Part shown: one piece after another, positions 8,594 through 16,746 of the stretch | Layout: each line of letters begins with the position of its first letter | Numbering within the stretch: the first letter of the stretch is position 1 | Assembly: GCF_030817475.1 (NCBI RefSeq) | Contig: NZ_JAUSZJ010000002.1 | Location: 1,727,501-1,791,500 of the forward strand | DNA: 64,000 bases | From: Streptomyces sp. V2I9 | Lineage (GTDB): Bacteria > Actinomycetota > Actinomycetes > Streptomycetales > Streptomycetaceae | Direction: 5' to 3' | Translations under genes and position numbers: made by a program | Notes under the pieces: generated by a model | What the model was told of the DNA's origin: nothing | The model's database searches: none | The model's input: only the letters and a program-made list of their open reading frames with translations

Positions 8594-8885
8594 CCGCACC
8601 GCCGCGCCCGCCGCGGCGCGTCCGACCCCGTGGCCGGTCGCCGCACCGGGTGGGAGCTGGTGCCACCGGTGAGGCGGCGGGCCGCGTGGCCCCCGCTCAC
8701 GGCGACCGAGCGACGCGGGCGGGTGCGGGCCCCGTCGTCGCGTCGGGTCCGGACGCCCTCGTTCCTGAAATGCCTTCAGGCGCCATGGCCGGACCACCTC
8801 CGGCGAGCGCGGTGCTGGATGGGGCTGATCCCGTTGCAGTGGCCCATGCCGGAGTTGTGTCAGTGGTCCATGCCAGAGTTGGGGC
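8594..8885. other. Intergenic region, no gene seen
   Basis: About 290 bp of GC-rich sequence with no convincing ORF. Its distal end carries the 24-bp direct repeat described separately. Confidence 0.5.
8837..8884 (+). repeat. 24-bp tandem imperfect repeat just before a start codon
   Basis: CAGTGGCCCATGCCGGAGTTG (8837-8857) recurs as CAGTGGTCCATGCCAGAGTTG (8861-8881), two mismatches in 21 bases and a period of 24. The second copy ends three or four bases before the ATG at 8886. GAGTTG of copy 2 can also pair with CAACTC (8890-8895) across the start codon. It could be a duplicated operator or a start-codon hairpin. Confidence 0.6.
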
Positions 8886-9746
8886 ATGGCAACTCGTGAA
8901 GCATTCCGTGCGCAAGCCCGTGAGATGGGCGTCTCGGATGAATCCCTCGACCTGATCCTCACAGTGGTGCAGCCGGCCTACGCCTTGAAACCCGGTCGGT
9001 CCGAAGAGGGAGCGGTCGGTTGGCTCGGCGGACTGCCGGACCTGCCGACCGGCATGACGTGGGACGGATCGGGGGTGTTCGTGGCCTCCATCGACCTCGC
9101 CGCCCTGCCCCCGCACTCCTTGGACACCGGGCTCCCTGCCGACGGCCGCCTGCTCCTCTTCGCGGAGCCGTTCTCCGAGCTCATCGACCTGGACTACGGC
9201 TGGCCGCCCGCGTTCCCCCGCGCGCTGTACGTCCCGCCCGGCACGGAGACGACCCCCTGGGACCCGTCCTCGTGCACGTTCGAGCGCAGCGATGACGAGT
9301 ACCTGATCGAACGGCGGCCGCTGCATGCCACGGCGTTCTGGGACCTGGACATCAACGACGAGTCCGAGACCCTGGACAGCGCGGTCGAGGAGTTCCGGGC
9401 GCTCGCCGGGCCCCAGGTCGTCCCCCTCGTGCTGGACGACCCCAACTACGACGTCAAGCTGTGCGGAGTGGCGCAGGCCCAGCAGAACACCGTCGAGTAC
9501 GAGGTCCTGGGCCGGGTCGGCACACGGCGGGGACAGGCGTGGGAGGACGACCCGGACGCGGGGCCGTCGGAGGACGATCCGGCCCTCATCGACTGGGACG
9601 AGCTGGCGGCCGCCTGGCAGCCGCTGGCCCAGGCCAACCAGAGCGGGATAACCGGTGTCGGCGACGGCGCCATCTACTGGGTCACCCCGCGCGTGGACCT
9701 GGCCCGAGCGCGCCTCGACCGCACCGAGCTGATCTACCAGTGCTGA
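8886..9746 (+). CDS. DUF1963 (YwqG-like) protein, copy 2
   Basis: This 286-residue cytosolic protein shows the DUF1963 pattern: VGWLGGLPDLPTGMTWDG, VFVASIDLAALP, GRLLLFAEPF, and a C-terminal GAIYWVTPRVDLARARLDR. It is a paralogue of the minus-strand gene at 6739-7704; both begin with a helix of the type F-R-A-x-AR followed by GVSDE/D. Its function is unknown. The ATG at 8886 is preceded by GAGTTGGGG, a weak ribosome binding site inside a direct repeat. Nothing shows an operon with the genes around it. Confidence 0.8.
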   Translation: MATREAFRAQAREMGVSDESLDLILTVVQPAYALKPGRSEEGAVGWLGGLPDLPTGMTWDGSGVFVASIDLAALPPHSLDTGLPADGRLLLFAEPFSELIDLDYGWPPAFPRALYVPPGTETTPWDPSSCTFERSDDEYLIERRPLHATAFWDLDINDESETLDSAVEEFRALAGPQVVPLVLDDPNYDVKLCGVAQAQQNTVEYEVLGRVGTRRGQAWEDDPDAGPSEDDPALIDWDELAAAWQPLAQANQSGITGVGDGAIYWVTPRVDLARARLDRTELIYQC

Positions 9747-9955
9747 TCGCCCCGCACCCCCCTTCACCCGCCGCTCCCGAGGTGCGACAGAGTCGCGGGG
9801 AGCCCGTGACGGGCCGGCTACCGCGCTGAGACCGGGCGGATGAACGGCTGCCTCATGATCCGTCGGACGGGACCTGCCGGAGCCGCCCGACGGAGACGTC
9901 CGCCGGGGCCTCAGCCCCGGCGGCAGGCGGAGCAGAGGTCGTTTCGCGCAAGTCG

Positions 9956-10228
9956 GTGAGCCGATTGACGGGTGCTTCCCTCGCGGGGGTCTGCGCTGTG
10001 TCGGCAGTACGTTCGCCCTGTCTCCACCGCCTCGGCGGTCGTCGTCGGGACGCCGGTGCCGGACGGCAAGCGGAATGTCGTCGCGCAGATCGAGCAGCAG
10101 GACGACGACGGTGCGTGGTCGCACTACGGCGGCGGGGCGCTCGTCGACAGCCGCGAACTCGCCACGGCGGCCCACCGCGCCGAGTTCGTCGTGCGGGGCA
10201 AGGTGAAGACCTCCACCTGGATGGGGCC
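9956..10228 (+). pseudogene. Decayed trypsin-like (S1) secreted protease fragment
   Basis: One frame from GTG 9956 gives a signal-peptide-like start (RLTGASLAGVCAVSAV). A different frame then gives VVVGTPVPDGKRNVVAQIEQ and HYGGGALVDSRELATAAHR, which matches the N-terminus of mature trypsin-like proteases (IVGGxxxxxG, then CGGxLxxxxxLTAAHC). The catalytic-His segment TAAH is present, but both cysteines that bridge this loop are replaced (by Gly and Arg), and the rest of the protease, including the Asp and Ser regions, is missing. A frameshift separates the leader from the mature part. The assignment to S1 proteases is by motif resemblance only. Confidence 0.5.
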
Positions 10229-10246
10229 TCTGCGTTTTGGCTCTCT

Positions 10247-10278
10247 GTCACCTCGGCCGAGCCACGGCCGAGGTGACG
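10247..10278. terminator. Hairpin, 13-bp perfect stem
   Basis: GTCACCTCGGCCG pairs with CGGCCGAGGTGAC around a six-base loop (10260-10265). It lies 3' of the decayed protease and also downstream of the leftward tRNA gene, so it can serve either strand. Confidence 0.6.
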
Positions 10279-10293
10279 ATCTTGAAAGCGCGA

Positions 10294-10324
10294 GAGAGGT
10301 CCCCGCCTAGCGGGGACCTCTCTG
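10294..10324. terminator. Hairpin, 14-bp perfect stem, 3-base loop
   Basis: AGAGAGGTCCCCGC pairs with GCGGGGACCTCTCT around CTA, followed on the plus strand by GTTTTCG. On the minus strand it lies about 40 bases after the CAT tRNA gene, so it probably terminates that transcript. Confidence 0.75.
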
Positions 10325-10364
10325 TTTTCGCTGGTCAAACAGGCGAACCGTTCCGGCTCAGAGT

Positions 10365-10438
10365 GGGGCGGGTGGGACTCGAACCCACGGCCGACGGATT
10401 ATGAGTCCGCTGCTCTAACCGGCTGAGCTACCGCCCCG
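10365..10438 (-). tRNA. tRNA with anticodon CAT (Met or Ile2)
   Basis: Read on the minus strand this is a 74-nt cloverleaf with a GGGGCGG/CCGCCCC acceptor stem, D-arm TAGCTCAGCCGGTTAGAGC, anticodon loop CTCATAA (CAT), T-arm GTGGGTTCGAGTCCCAC and discriminator A. CCA is not encoded. The elongator Met tRNA and the lysidine-modified Ile tRNA share this anticodon; I cannot decide between them by eye. Confidence 0.93.
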
Positions 10439-10640
10439 TTTCGGCGTGGCGCGTACACGTGTGCGCCCCGTCTGCCGCAGCATAGCCGGTCATACGATCT
10501 CTTGCTTCGGATGGTCGACTTCGCCTGATCTTGAGGACGGCGCTGCGTGCTGCCCGGTTGCGGTCGGGGCGAAGGAGACCCTAAAGGGTGATCGTCGGGA
10601 CGCTCCGGACGGGTCCGGGGGCCGTTCCGGACAGACGCGA

Positions 10641-10664
10641 AAGAGGACCCCGAAGGGTCCTCTT
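10641..10664 (-). terminator. Terminator of the tRNA-Asn pair
   Basis: Minus-strand hairpin AAGAGGACCC-TTCG-GGGTCCTCTT with a stable TTCG tetraloop, followed by TTCGCG. It lies 8 bases after the downstream tRNA-Asn gene. Confidence 0.8.
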
Positions 10665-10672
10665 CCGTTCCG

Positions 10673-10745
10673 CTCCCCCGACTGGACTCGAACCAGTAAC
10701 CCTCCGGTTAACAGCCGAATGCTCTGCCAATTGAGCTACAGGGGA
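10673..10745 (-). tRNA. tRNA-Asn (GTT), downstream copy
   Basis: 73-nt cloverleaf: TCCCCTG acceptor strand, TAGCTCAATTGGCAGAGCA D-arm, anticodon loop CTGTTAA (GTT), ACTGGTTCGAGTCCAGT T-arm, CGGGGGA and discriminator G. CCA is not encoded. The anticodon stem differs from its tandem twin (ATTCGG/CCGGAG versus GCCGGC/CCGGCA). Confidence 0.96.
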
Positions 10746-10750
10746 TCGCG

Positions 10751-10823
10751 CTCCCCCGACTGGACTCGAACCAGTAACCTGCCGGTTAACAGCCGGCTGC
10801 TCTGCCAATTGAGCTACAGGGGA
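10751..10823 (-). tRNA. tRNA-Asn (GTT), upstream copy
   Basis: Same structure as the downstream copy, differing only in the anticodon arm, with five bases between the two genes. The pair is likely co-transcribed leftwards and ends at the TTCG hairpin at 10641-10664. Confidence 0.96.
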
Positions 10824-11005
10824 TTGCTGCGTTGCTTCGAAATCGTACCTGCCTGGCTGCTGCCGGGCGGCGCGCGTTCGCTGCGACACATACATTAGCG
10901 CAAGCAGGGGGGTGCTCCGCCAATCGGTATCGCCCGGGGTGATCTCGGGTGCCTGCGGGTAGGCGGGCTGCACACGTCGCACCAAGCGTAGGAAGGGTGG
11001 CAGCC

Positions 11006-11311
11006 ATGCGGTACCGGCTCACGTTCATCGCCGGAGTGGCCCTCGGTTACGTGCTCGGCACGCGAGCCGGGCGCGAGCGTTACGAGCAGTTGAAGAAGTC
11101 GGCCCGGCGGTTCGCGGAGAACCCCGCCGTCCGCAACGCCGCCGAGACCGCGGCGCACAGCGGGCGGGACCTCGCGGACAAGGCGTACCACTCGGTCGGG
11201 GACAAGGTCGGGGACCACGTGCCCGCCTCCGTCGCCGAGCGGGTCCGGTCGCTGCGGGACCGCAGCAGCCGGAACGGGCTGGAGGACGACTGGGGGACGA
11301 CCAACACCTGA
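11006..11311 (+). CDS. YtxH-type membrane-anchored small protein
   Basis: This 101-residue protein begins with one transmembrane segment (LTFIAGVALGYVLGT, about residues 4-20) and the RAGRERYEQL motif typical of YtxH-domain proteins. An amphipathic Ala-rich helical region follows, with KSARRFAENPAVRNAAETA and DLADKAYHSVGDKVGD. The family is linked to general stress in Firmicutes, but its biochemical role is unknown. The start is ATG 11006 with GGAAGG 11 bases upstream; longer in-frame starts are less likely because they would place charged sequence before the membrane helix. No operon partner is evident. Confidence 0.8.
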   Translation: MRYRLTFIAGVALGYVLGTRAGRERYEQLKKSARRFAENPAVRNAAETAAHSGRDLADKAYHSVGDKVGDHVPASVAERVRSLRDRSSRNGLEDDWGTTNT

Positions 11312-11359
11312 CGGGCCCGTGGGGCGCGATGTGAGTTCCGGGACGGTCCCGCCGTGCGG

Positions 11360-11365
11360 CAGAAT
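11360..11365 (+). promoter_or_regulatory. -10 hexamer of a leaderless promoter (CAGAAT)
   Basis: CAGAAT ends six bases before the ATG at 11372, and there is no ribosome binding site, so the kinase gene is probably translated from a leaderless message. Confidence 0.5.
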
Positions 11366-11371
11366 CTCCGT

Positions 11372-12823
11372 ATGGGCATAGTCGCGGGGCTGGACAGTTC
11401 GTCCGCTTTCACTCACATCGTCGTCTGCGACACGGACTCGGGCGCCGTGCTCCGGGAGGGGTACGCCGCCCACCCGGTCGAGGCCAAGGCCTCCGAGGTC
11501 GATCCGCAGGCGTGGCTGCTCTCGCTCGGCGAGGCGGCCGCCGGCGGGCTGCTCGAAGGCGTGCAGGCCATCGGCGTCTCCGCGCAGCAGCACGGGCTCG
11601 TACCGCTGGATCAGCAGGGCAACCTCGTACGGCCCGCGCTGCTCGGCAACGACCGGCGGGCGCAGGTGGCCGCCGCCGACCTCATCGACGCGCTCGGTGG
11701 GCGGCAGGCCTGGGCGGAGGCCGTCGGGGCCGTGCCGAGCGCCGCGCAGCCGGTGGCGAAGCTGCGCTGGCTGACGCGGACCGAGCCCGAGCACGCCCAG
11801 CGGGTGGCCGCCGTGCTCCAGCCGCACGACTGGCTCGTGTGGCAGTTGCTCGGCCGGCCCGCCCGGCGGACCACGGACCGGGGCGCGGCCTCGGGCACCG
11901 GGTACTGGTCGGCCGGGTCCGCCTCCTACCGCCCCGATCTGGTGGAGCTCGCCCTCGGGCACTCCGCCGCGCTGCCCGAGGTGCTCGGGCCCTCCGATTC
12001 CGCCGGGATGACGCCCGAGGGGCTGCTGATCTCCGCGGGCACCGGCGAGACCATGGCCGCCGCCTTCGGGCTCGGGGTCTCCGTGGGCGACGCGGTGGTG
12101 TCGCTGGGGGCCTCCGGTTCCGTGATGGCCGTGCACCACGAGGCGCTCGCCGATCCGAACGGGATGATCACCTCGTTCGCCGACGCCACCGGGATGCACC
12201 TGCCGGTCGTCCATCTCTCCAACGCCGTGCGCGCACTGCGCGGGACCGCCGAGATGCTGGGGCTGGAGGGGCTGGAGGAGCTGTCCGCGCTGGCGCTCAC
12301 GTCGACGCCCGGCGCTTCGGGGCTCGTACTCCTGCCGTATCTGGAGGGCGAGCGCACCCCGCAGCTCCCGCACACCGCCGGCACGCTCTGCGGGCTGCGG
12401 CGCGAGTCGATGAAGCCGGAGCATCTGGCGCGGGCCTCGTTCGAGGGGATGCTGTGCTCCCTGGCCGACGCGTTGGACGTGCTGCGCGGGCGGGGGGTGG
12501 AGGTGCGGCGGGTGTTCCTGCTGGGGGCCGCCGCCGAGCTGCCCGCCGTGCAGGCGCTGGCTCCGGCGGTGTTCGGCACCCAGGTCGTCGTGCCGCAGCC
12601 CGCTCAGTACGCGGCGATCGGCGCGGCCCGGCAGGCGGCGTGGGCGCTCGGGGTCTCGCAGGGCTCGCTCGACCCGCGCACCCCCCCGGCCTGGCAGGGT
12701 GCGGCGGCCCGGGTGCTGGAGCCCGGCGAGGAGTTGGCGGTGGGCGGCGCGGTGCGCCAGCAGTACCGGGCGACCCGCGAGCAGATCCACCCCGGCGCGT
12801 TCGGCGGCGTCCACCCGGAGTGA
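11372..12823 (+). CDS. FGGY-family carbohydrate kinase (xylulokinase-like)
   Basis: This 483-residue sugar kinase has the actin-like ATPase fold. AGLDSSSAFTHIVVCDTDSG is the first phosphate loop, VSAQQHGLVPLDQQG and LGNDRRA form part of the sugar pocket, and LLPYLEGERTPQLPHTAGTLCG is the FGGY signature region. FLLGAAAELPAVQALAPAVFG replaces the more usual GGGA..S..W..I.AD motif of xylulokinases. It is nearest to xylulokinases (xylulose to xylulose-5-phosphate), but no xylose isomerase or sugar importer is adjacent, so the substrate is uncertain. The leaderless ATG start fits the -10 spacing; it is followed after 248 bp by the ABC exporter genes. Confidence 0.8.
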   Translation: MGIVAGLDSSSAFTHIVVCDTDSGAVLREGYAAHPVEAKASEVDPQAWLLSLGEAAAGGLLEGVQAIGVSAQQHGLVPLDQQGNLVRPALLGNDRRAQVAAADLIDALGGRQAWAEAVGAVPSAAQPVAKLRWLTRTEPEHAQRVAAVLQPHDWLVWQLLGRPARRTTDRGAASGTGYWSAGSASYRPDLVELALGHSAALPEVLGPSDSAGMTPEGLLISAGTGETMAAAFGLGVSVGDAVVSLGASGSVMAVHHEALADPNGMITSFADATGMHLPVVHLSNAVRALRGTAEMLGLEGLEELSALALTSTPGASGLVLLPYLEGERTPQLPHTAGTLCGLRRESMKPEHLARASFEGMLCSLADALDVLRGRGVEVRRVFLLGAAAELPAVQALAPAVFGTQVVVPQPAQYAAIGAARQAAWALGVSQGSLDPRTPPAWQGAAARVLEPGEELAVGGAVRQQYRATREQIHPGAFGGVHPE

Positions 12824-13071
12824 GCCCGGCGAGGGCGGAAGCGGACCGCCCGCGCCCGGCGCGTACCGGAAGGGCCCCGGCGTGGACCCGGCGCGTTCGG
12901 TCGGCCGCCCCCTCTCCGTGCCCCGGAGTGAGCCTCCCTGATCCGGAGCGCGCGGGGCTTGCCCGCGTGCTCCAGGTTTGACCCGAGCTTGGGGAAAAGG
13001 GTTCGCTCTCGGAGTACGGCGTACGCGAAACTGGGTCGGCCTCTGCCTGCCGCCGATTCCGAGAGACACGC

Positions 13072-14805
13072 GTGCTCATACAACTCCTGCGGGTCCATCT
13101 GGGCCCGTACAAGAAACCCATCGCGCTGCTGGTGCTCCTCCAGCTGCTCCAGACCTGCGCCACCCTGTATCTGCCCAGTCTGAACGCCGACATCATCGAC
13201 AACGGTGTCGTCACGGGCGACACCGGTTACATCCTGGAGTTCGGCGGTCTCATGATCGCCGTCAGCGTGCTCCAGATCCTCTGCAACGTGGGGGCCGTGT
13301 ACTACGGCGCCCGTACGGCCTCCGCGCTCGGGCGCGATGTGCGGGCCGCCGTCTTCGACCGGGTGCAGTCCTTCTCCGCGCGTGAGCTGGGGCGGTTCGG
13401 GGCTCCCTCGCTGATCACCCGGACCACCAACGACGTCCAGCAGATCCAGATGCTGGTGCTGCTGGCGTTCACCCTGATGGTGTCGGCCCCGATCATGTGC
13501 GTCGGCGGCATCATCATGGCGCTCGGGCAGGACGTGCCGCTCTCCGCGGTGCTGCTGGCGGTCGTGCCGGTGCTGGGGGTCTCGGTCGGTCTGATCGTGA
13601 AGCGGATGGGTCCCCTGTTCCGCACCATGCAGGAGCGGCTGGACGGCGTGAACCGGGTGCTGCGCGAGCAGATCACCGGCAACCGGGTCATCCGGGCCTT
13701 CGTCCGGGACGGGTACGAGGAGGAGCGGTTCCGGGGGGCGAACACCGAGCTGACCGATGTGTCGGTGGCGACCGGGCGGCTGATGGCGCTGATGTTCCCG
13801 ACCGTGATGACGGTGGTGAACCTGTCGTCGATCGCGGTGGTGTGGTTCGGCGCGCACCGCATCGACAGCGGCGGGATGCAGATCGGCGCGCTGACCGCGT
13901 TCCTCGCCTATCTGATGCAGATCGTGATGGCCGTGATGATGGCCACCTTCATGTTCATGATGGTGCCGCGCGCCGAGGTGTGCGCCGAGCGTGTCGAGGA
14001 GGTCCTGGGGACCGAGTCGAGCGTCGTACCGCCGCTCGCGCCCGTCACCGAGCTGCGGCTCCACGGCCACCTGGAGGTGCGCGGGGCCGAGTTCCGCTAC
14101 CCGGGTGCGGAGGAGCCGGTGCTGCGGAACGTGGACCTGGTGGCCCGGCCCGGCGAGACGACCGCGGTCATCGGGTCGACGGGCAGCGGGAAGTCCACGC
14201 TGCTCGGGCTCGTGCCCCGGCTGTTCGACGTCACGGCCGGCGAGGTGCTGGTCGACGGCGAGGACGTGCGGACGCTCGATCCGGTGCTGTTGGCGAAGAC
14301 GGTGTCCCTGGTGCCGCAGAAGCCGTACCTGTTCTCGGGGACGGTGGCGACGAACCTGCGGTACGGGAATCCGGACGCCACCGACGAGGAGCTGTGGCAC
14401 GCGCTGGAGGTGGCGCAGGCGAAGGAGTTCGTCGAGGCGCTGGAGCACGGGCTCGACGCGCCGATCGCGCAGGGCGGCACCAATGTGTCCGGCGGTCAGC
14501 GGCAGCGGCTCGCCATCGCGCGGACGCTGGTGCAGCGGCCGGAGATCTATCTGTTCGACGACTCGTTCTCGGCGCTGGACTACGCGACCGACGCCGCGCT
14601 GCGGGCGGCGCTGGGCCGGGAAACGGCCGGGGCGACCGTGGTGATCGTGGCGCAGCGGGTGTCCACCATCCGTGACGCGGACCGGATCCTGGTGCTGGAC
14701 GAGGGCCGGGTCGTGGGGTCCGGGACCCATCACGATCTGATGGACGGCAATGAAACGTACCGGGAGATCGTGCTCTCCCAGCTGACGGAAGCGGAGGCCG
14801 CGTGA
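13072..14805 (+). CDS. ABC exporter half-transporter, degenerate-site subunit
   Basis: This 577-residue half-transporter has an N-terminal six-helix domain (about 15-300) and a C-terminal nucleotide-binding domain. Walker A is GSTGSGKST (368-376), the Q-loop is in SLVPQKPYLFSGT, and the signature is canonical, VSGGQ (472-476). However, Walker B reads YLFDDS with Asp497 in the catalytic Glu position, and the H-loop is AQR with Gln528 in place of His. This is the pattern of the non-hydrolysing site in heterodimeric exporters such as TM287/288. It starts at GTG 13072 and overlaps the next subunit gene by four bases (GTGA). The transported substrate is unknown; export of drugs, lipids or peptides is typical. 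Confidence 0.92.
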   Translation: MLIQLLRVHLGPYKKPIALLVLLQLLQTCATLYLPSLNADIIDNGVVTGDTGYILEFGGLMIAVSVLQILCNVGAVYYGARTASALGRDVRAAVFDRVQSFSARELGRFGAPSLITRTTNDVQQIQMLVLLAFTLMVSAPIMCVGGIIMALGQDVPLSAVLLAVVPVLGVSVGLIVKRMGPLFRTMQERLDGVNRVLREQITGNRVIRAFVRDGYEEERFRGANTELTDVSVATGRLMALMFPTVMTVVNLSSIAVVWFGAHRIDSGGMQIGALTAFLAYLMQIVMAVMMATFMFMMVPRAEVCAERVEEVLGTESSVVPPLAPVTELRLHGHLEVRGAEFRYPGAEEPVLRNVDLVARPGETTAVIGSTGSGKSTLLGLVPRLFDVTAGEVLVDGEDVRTLDPVLLAKTVSLVPQKPYLFSGTVATNLRYGNPDATDEELWHALEVAQAKEFVEALEHGLDAPIAQGGTNVSGGQRQRLAIARTLVQRPEIYLFDDSFSALDYATDAALRAALGRETAGATVVIVAQRVSTIRDADRILVLDEGRVVGSGTHHDLMDGNETYREIVLSQLTEAEAA

Positions 14806-16733
14806 TGGCCGGTCCGGCTGGACGGATGATGGCCGGGGGCGCGCCCACCGACCGGTCGATGGATTTCAAGGGGTCGGCCAAGCGGCTGCTGAAGCGCTTC
14901 GGCCGGGAGAAGGCGTCGCTGTACCTGATGCTGGCCGCGGTGACGGTGAGCGTCGCGCTGGCGGTGGCCGGGCCGAAGATCCTCGGCATGGCGACCGACC
15001 TGATCTTCGCCGGTGTGGTCGGGCGCGGGATGCCCGACGGTACGACGAAGGCGCAGGCGATCGAGGCGCTGCGGGAGGACGGCCGGGGGTCGATGGCCGA
15101 CATGTTGTCGGGTGTGGACTTCACCCCCGGCGAGGGCATCGACTTCGGTGCGGTGGGGAACGTCCTGCTGGTGGCCCTGGTGATCTACGTCGGGGCCGGG
15201 CTGCTGATGCTGGTGGCGACGCGGACCTCGATCCGCGTGATCAACCGCATCGTGTTCCAGCTGCGGGAGGATCTCCAGACGAAGCTGGCGCGGCTGCCGC
15301 TGTCGTACTTCGACCGGGCCAAGCGCGGTGAGGTGCTGAGCCGGGCGACGAACGACATCGACAACATTTCCCAGACGCTCCAGCAGACGATGGGCCAGCT
15401 CATCAACTCGGTGCTGACGATCGTCGGCGTGCTGGTGATGATGTTCTGGATCTCGCCGCTGCTGGCGCTGGTCGCGCTGGTGACGGTCCCGCTGTCGGTG
15501 GTCGTCGCCACGCAGGTCGGCAAGCGGTCGCAGCCGCAGTTCGTGCGGCAGTGGCGGGTGACGGGCACGCTCAACGCCCATGTCGAGGAGATGTACACCG
15601 GGCACGCCCTGGTGAAGGTGTTCGGTCGGCAGGAGGAGTCCGCGCGGGACTTCGCCGAGCAGAACGAGGCGCTGTACGAGGCGGGCTTCAAGGCCCAGTT
15701 CGCCAGCGGGCTCATGCAGCCGCTGATGTTCTTCATCTCCAACATCAACTACGTGCTGGTCGCGGTGGTCGGCGGGCTCCGGGTCGCCTCGGGGTCACTG
15801 TCGATCGGTGACGTCCAGGCGTTCATCCAGTACTCGCGGCAGTTCTCGATGCCGCTGACGCAGGTCGCCTCGATGGCCAACCTCGTCCAGTCCGGTATCG
15901 CGTCGGCGGAGCGGGTCTTCGAGCTGCTGGACGCCGAGGAGCAGGAGGCGGACCCGGAGCACGGGGAGCGCCCCAAGGCGCTGGAGGGCCGGGTCTCGCT
16001 GGAGAAGGTGTCGTTCCGCTACGAGCCGGACAAGCCGCTCATCGAGGATCTGTCGCTGAGCGTGGAGCCGGGGCAGACCGTTGCGATCGTCGGCCCGACC
16101 GGTGCGGGCAAGACGACGCTGGTCAATCTGCTGATGCGGTTCTACGAGGTGACCGGCGGGCGGATCGCGCTGGACGGGGTCGATGTGGCGCGGATGTCGC
16201 GGGCCGACCTGCGGTCCTCGATCGGCATGGTGCTCCAGGAAACCTGGCTGTTCGGCGGGACGATCGCGGAGAACATCGCGTACGGCGCTTCGCGCGAGGT
16301 CGGCCGGGAGGAGATCGAGGAGGCGGCGAAGGCGGCGCACGCGGACCGGTTCATCCGGACGCTGCCCGACGGGTACGACTCGGTGCTCGACGACGAGGGG
16401 ACCGGGGTCAGCGCGGGCGAGAAGCAGCTGATCACGATCGCGCGGGCGTTCCTGTCCGATCCGGTGATCCTGGTGCTCGACGAGGCGACCAGTTCGGTGG
16501 ACACCCGGACCGAGGTGCTGATCCAGAAGGCGATGGCGCGGCTGGCCCACGGGCGTACGTCGTTCGTGATCGCGCACCGGCTCTCCACGATCCGGGACGC
16601 GGACGTGATCCTGGTGATGGAGAACGGGTCGATCGTGGAACAGGGCACGCACGACGCTCTGTTGGCGGCCGACGGTGCCTACGCCCGGCTGTACGCGGCC
16701 CAGTTCGCCCAGGCGCCGGCCGAGGTGGACTGA
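14802..16733 (+). CDS. ABC exporter half-transporter, catalytic-site subunit
   Basis: This 643-residue partner of the upstream gene has six membrane helices (about 35-340) and an unusually long extracellular loop between the first two (about 72-108). Walker A is GPTGAGKTT (431-439), Walker B is complete (VLDE, Glu561) and the H-loop His592 is present. The signature deviates: VSAGEKQ (536-542) rather than SGGQ. The canonical parts of the two subunits therefore complement each other, giving one active and one degenerate ATP site. The GTG start at 14802 couples to the previous stop; the ATG immediately after it is an alternative start. The pair ends just before the convergent sigma factor gene. 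Confidence 0.92.
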   Translation: MMAGPAGRMMAGGAPTDRSMDFKGSAKRLLKRFGREKASLYLMLAAVTVSVALAVAGPKILGMATDLIFAGVVGRGMPDGTTKAQAIEALREDGRGSMADMLSGVDFTPGEGIDFGAVGNVLLVALVIYVGAGLLMLVATRTSIRVINRIVFQLREDLQTKLARLPLSYFDRAKRGEVLSRATNDIDNISQTLQQTMGQLINSVLTIVGVLVMMFWISPLLALVALVTVPLSVVVATQVGKRSQPQFVRQWRVTGTLNAHVEEMYTGHALVKVFGRQEESARDFAEQNEALYEAGFKAQFASGLMQPLMFFISNINYVLVAVVGGLRVASGSLSIGDVQAFIQYSRQFSMPLTQVASMANLVQSGIASAERVFELLDAEEQEADPEHGERPKALEGRVSLEKVSFRYEPDKPLIEDLSLSVEPGQTVAIVGPTGAGKTTLVNLLMRFYEVTGGRIALDGVDVARMSRADLRSSIGMVLQETWLFGGTIAENIAYGASREVGREEIEEAAKAAHADRFIRTLPDGYDSVLDDEGTGVSAGEKQLITIARAFLSDPVILVLDEATSSVDTRTEVLIQKAMARLAHGRTSFVIAHRLSTIRDADVILVMENGSIVEQGTHDALLAADGAYARLYAAQFAQAPAEVD

Positions 16734-16746
16734 TTCTCCTCGCGGA

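Noticed and set aside
10365..10823. Integrated element at the tRNA genes
   Set aside because: No integrase, no duplicated tRNA 3' end and no mobile genes are visible nearby. Only a gene relic lies downstream of the CAT tRNA.
13072..16733. Antibiotic-resistance call for the ABC exporter
   Set aside because: The sequence supports a heterodimeric exporter but gives no substrate, so resistance is not claimed.
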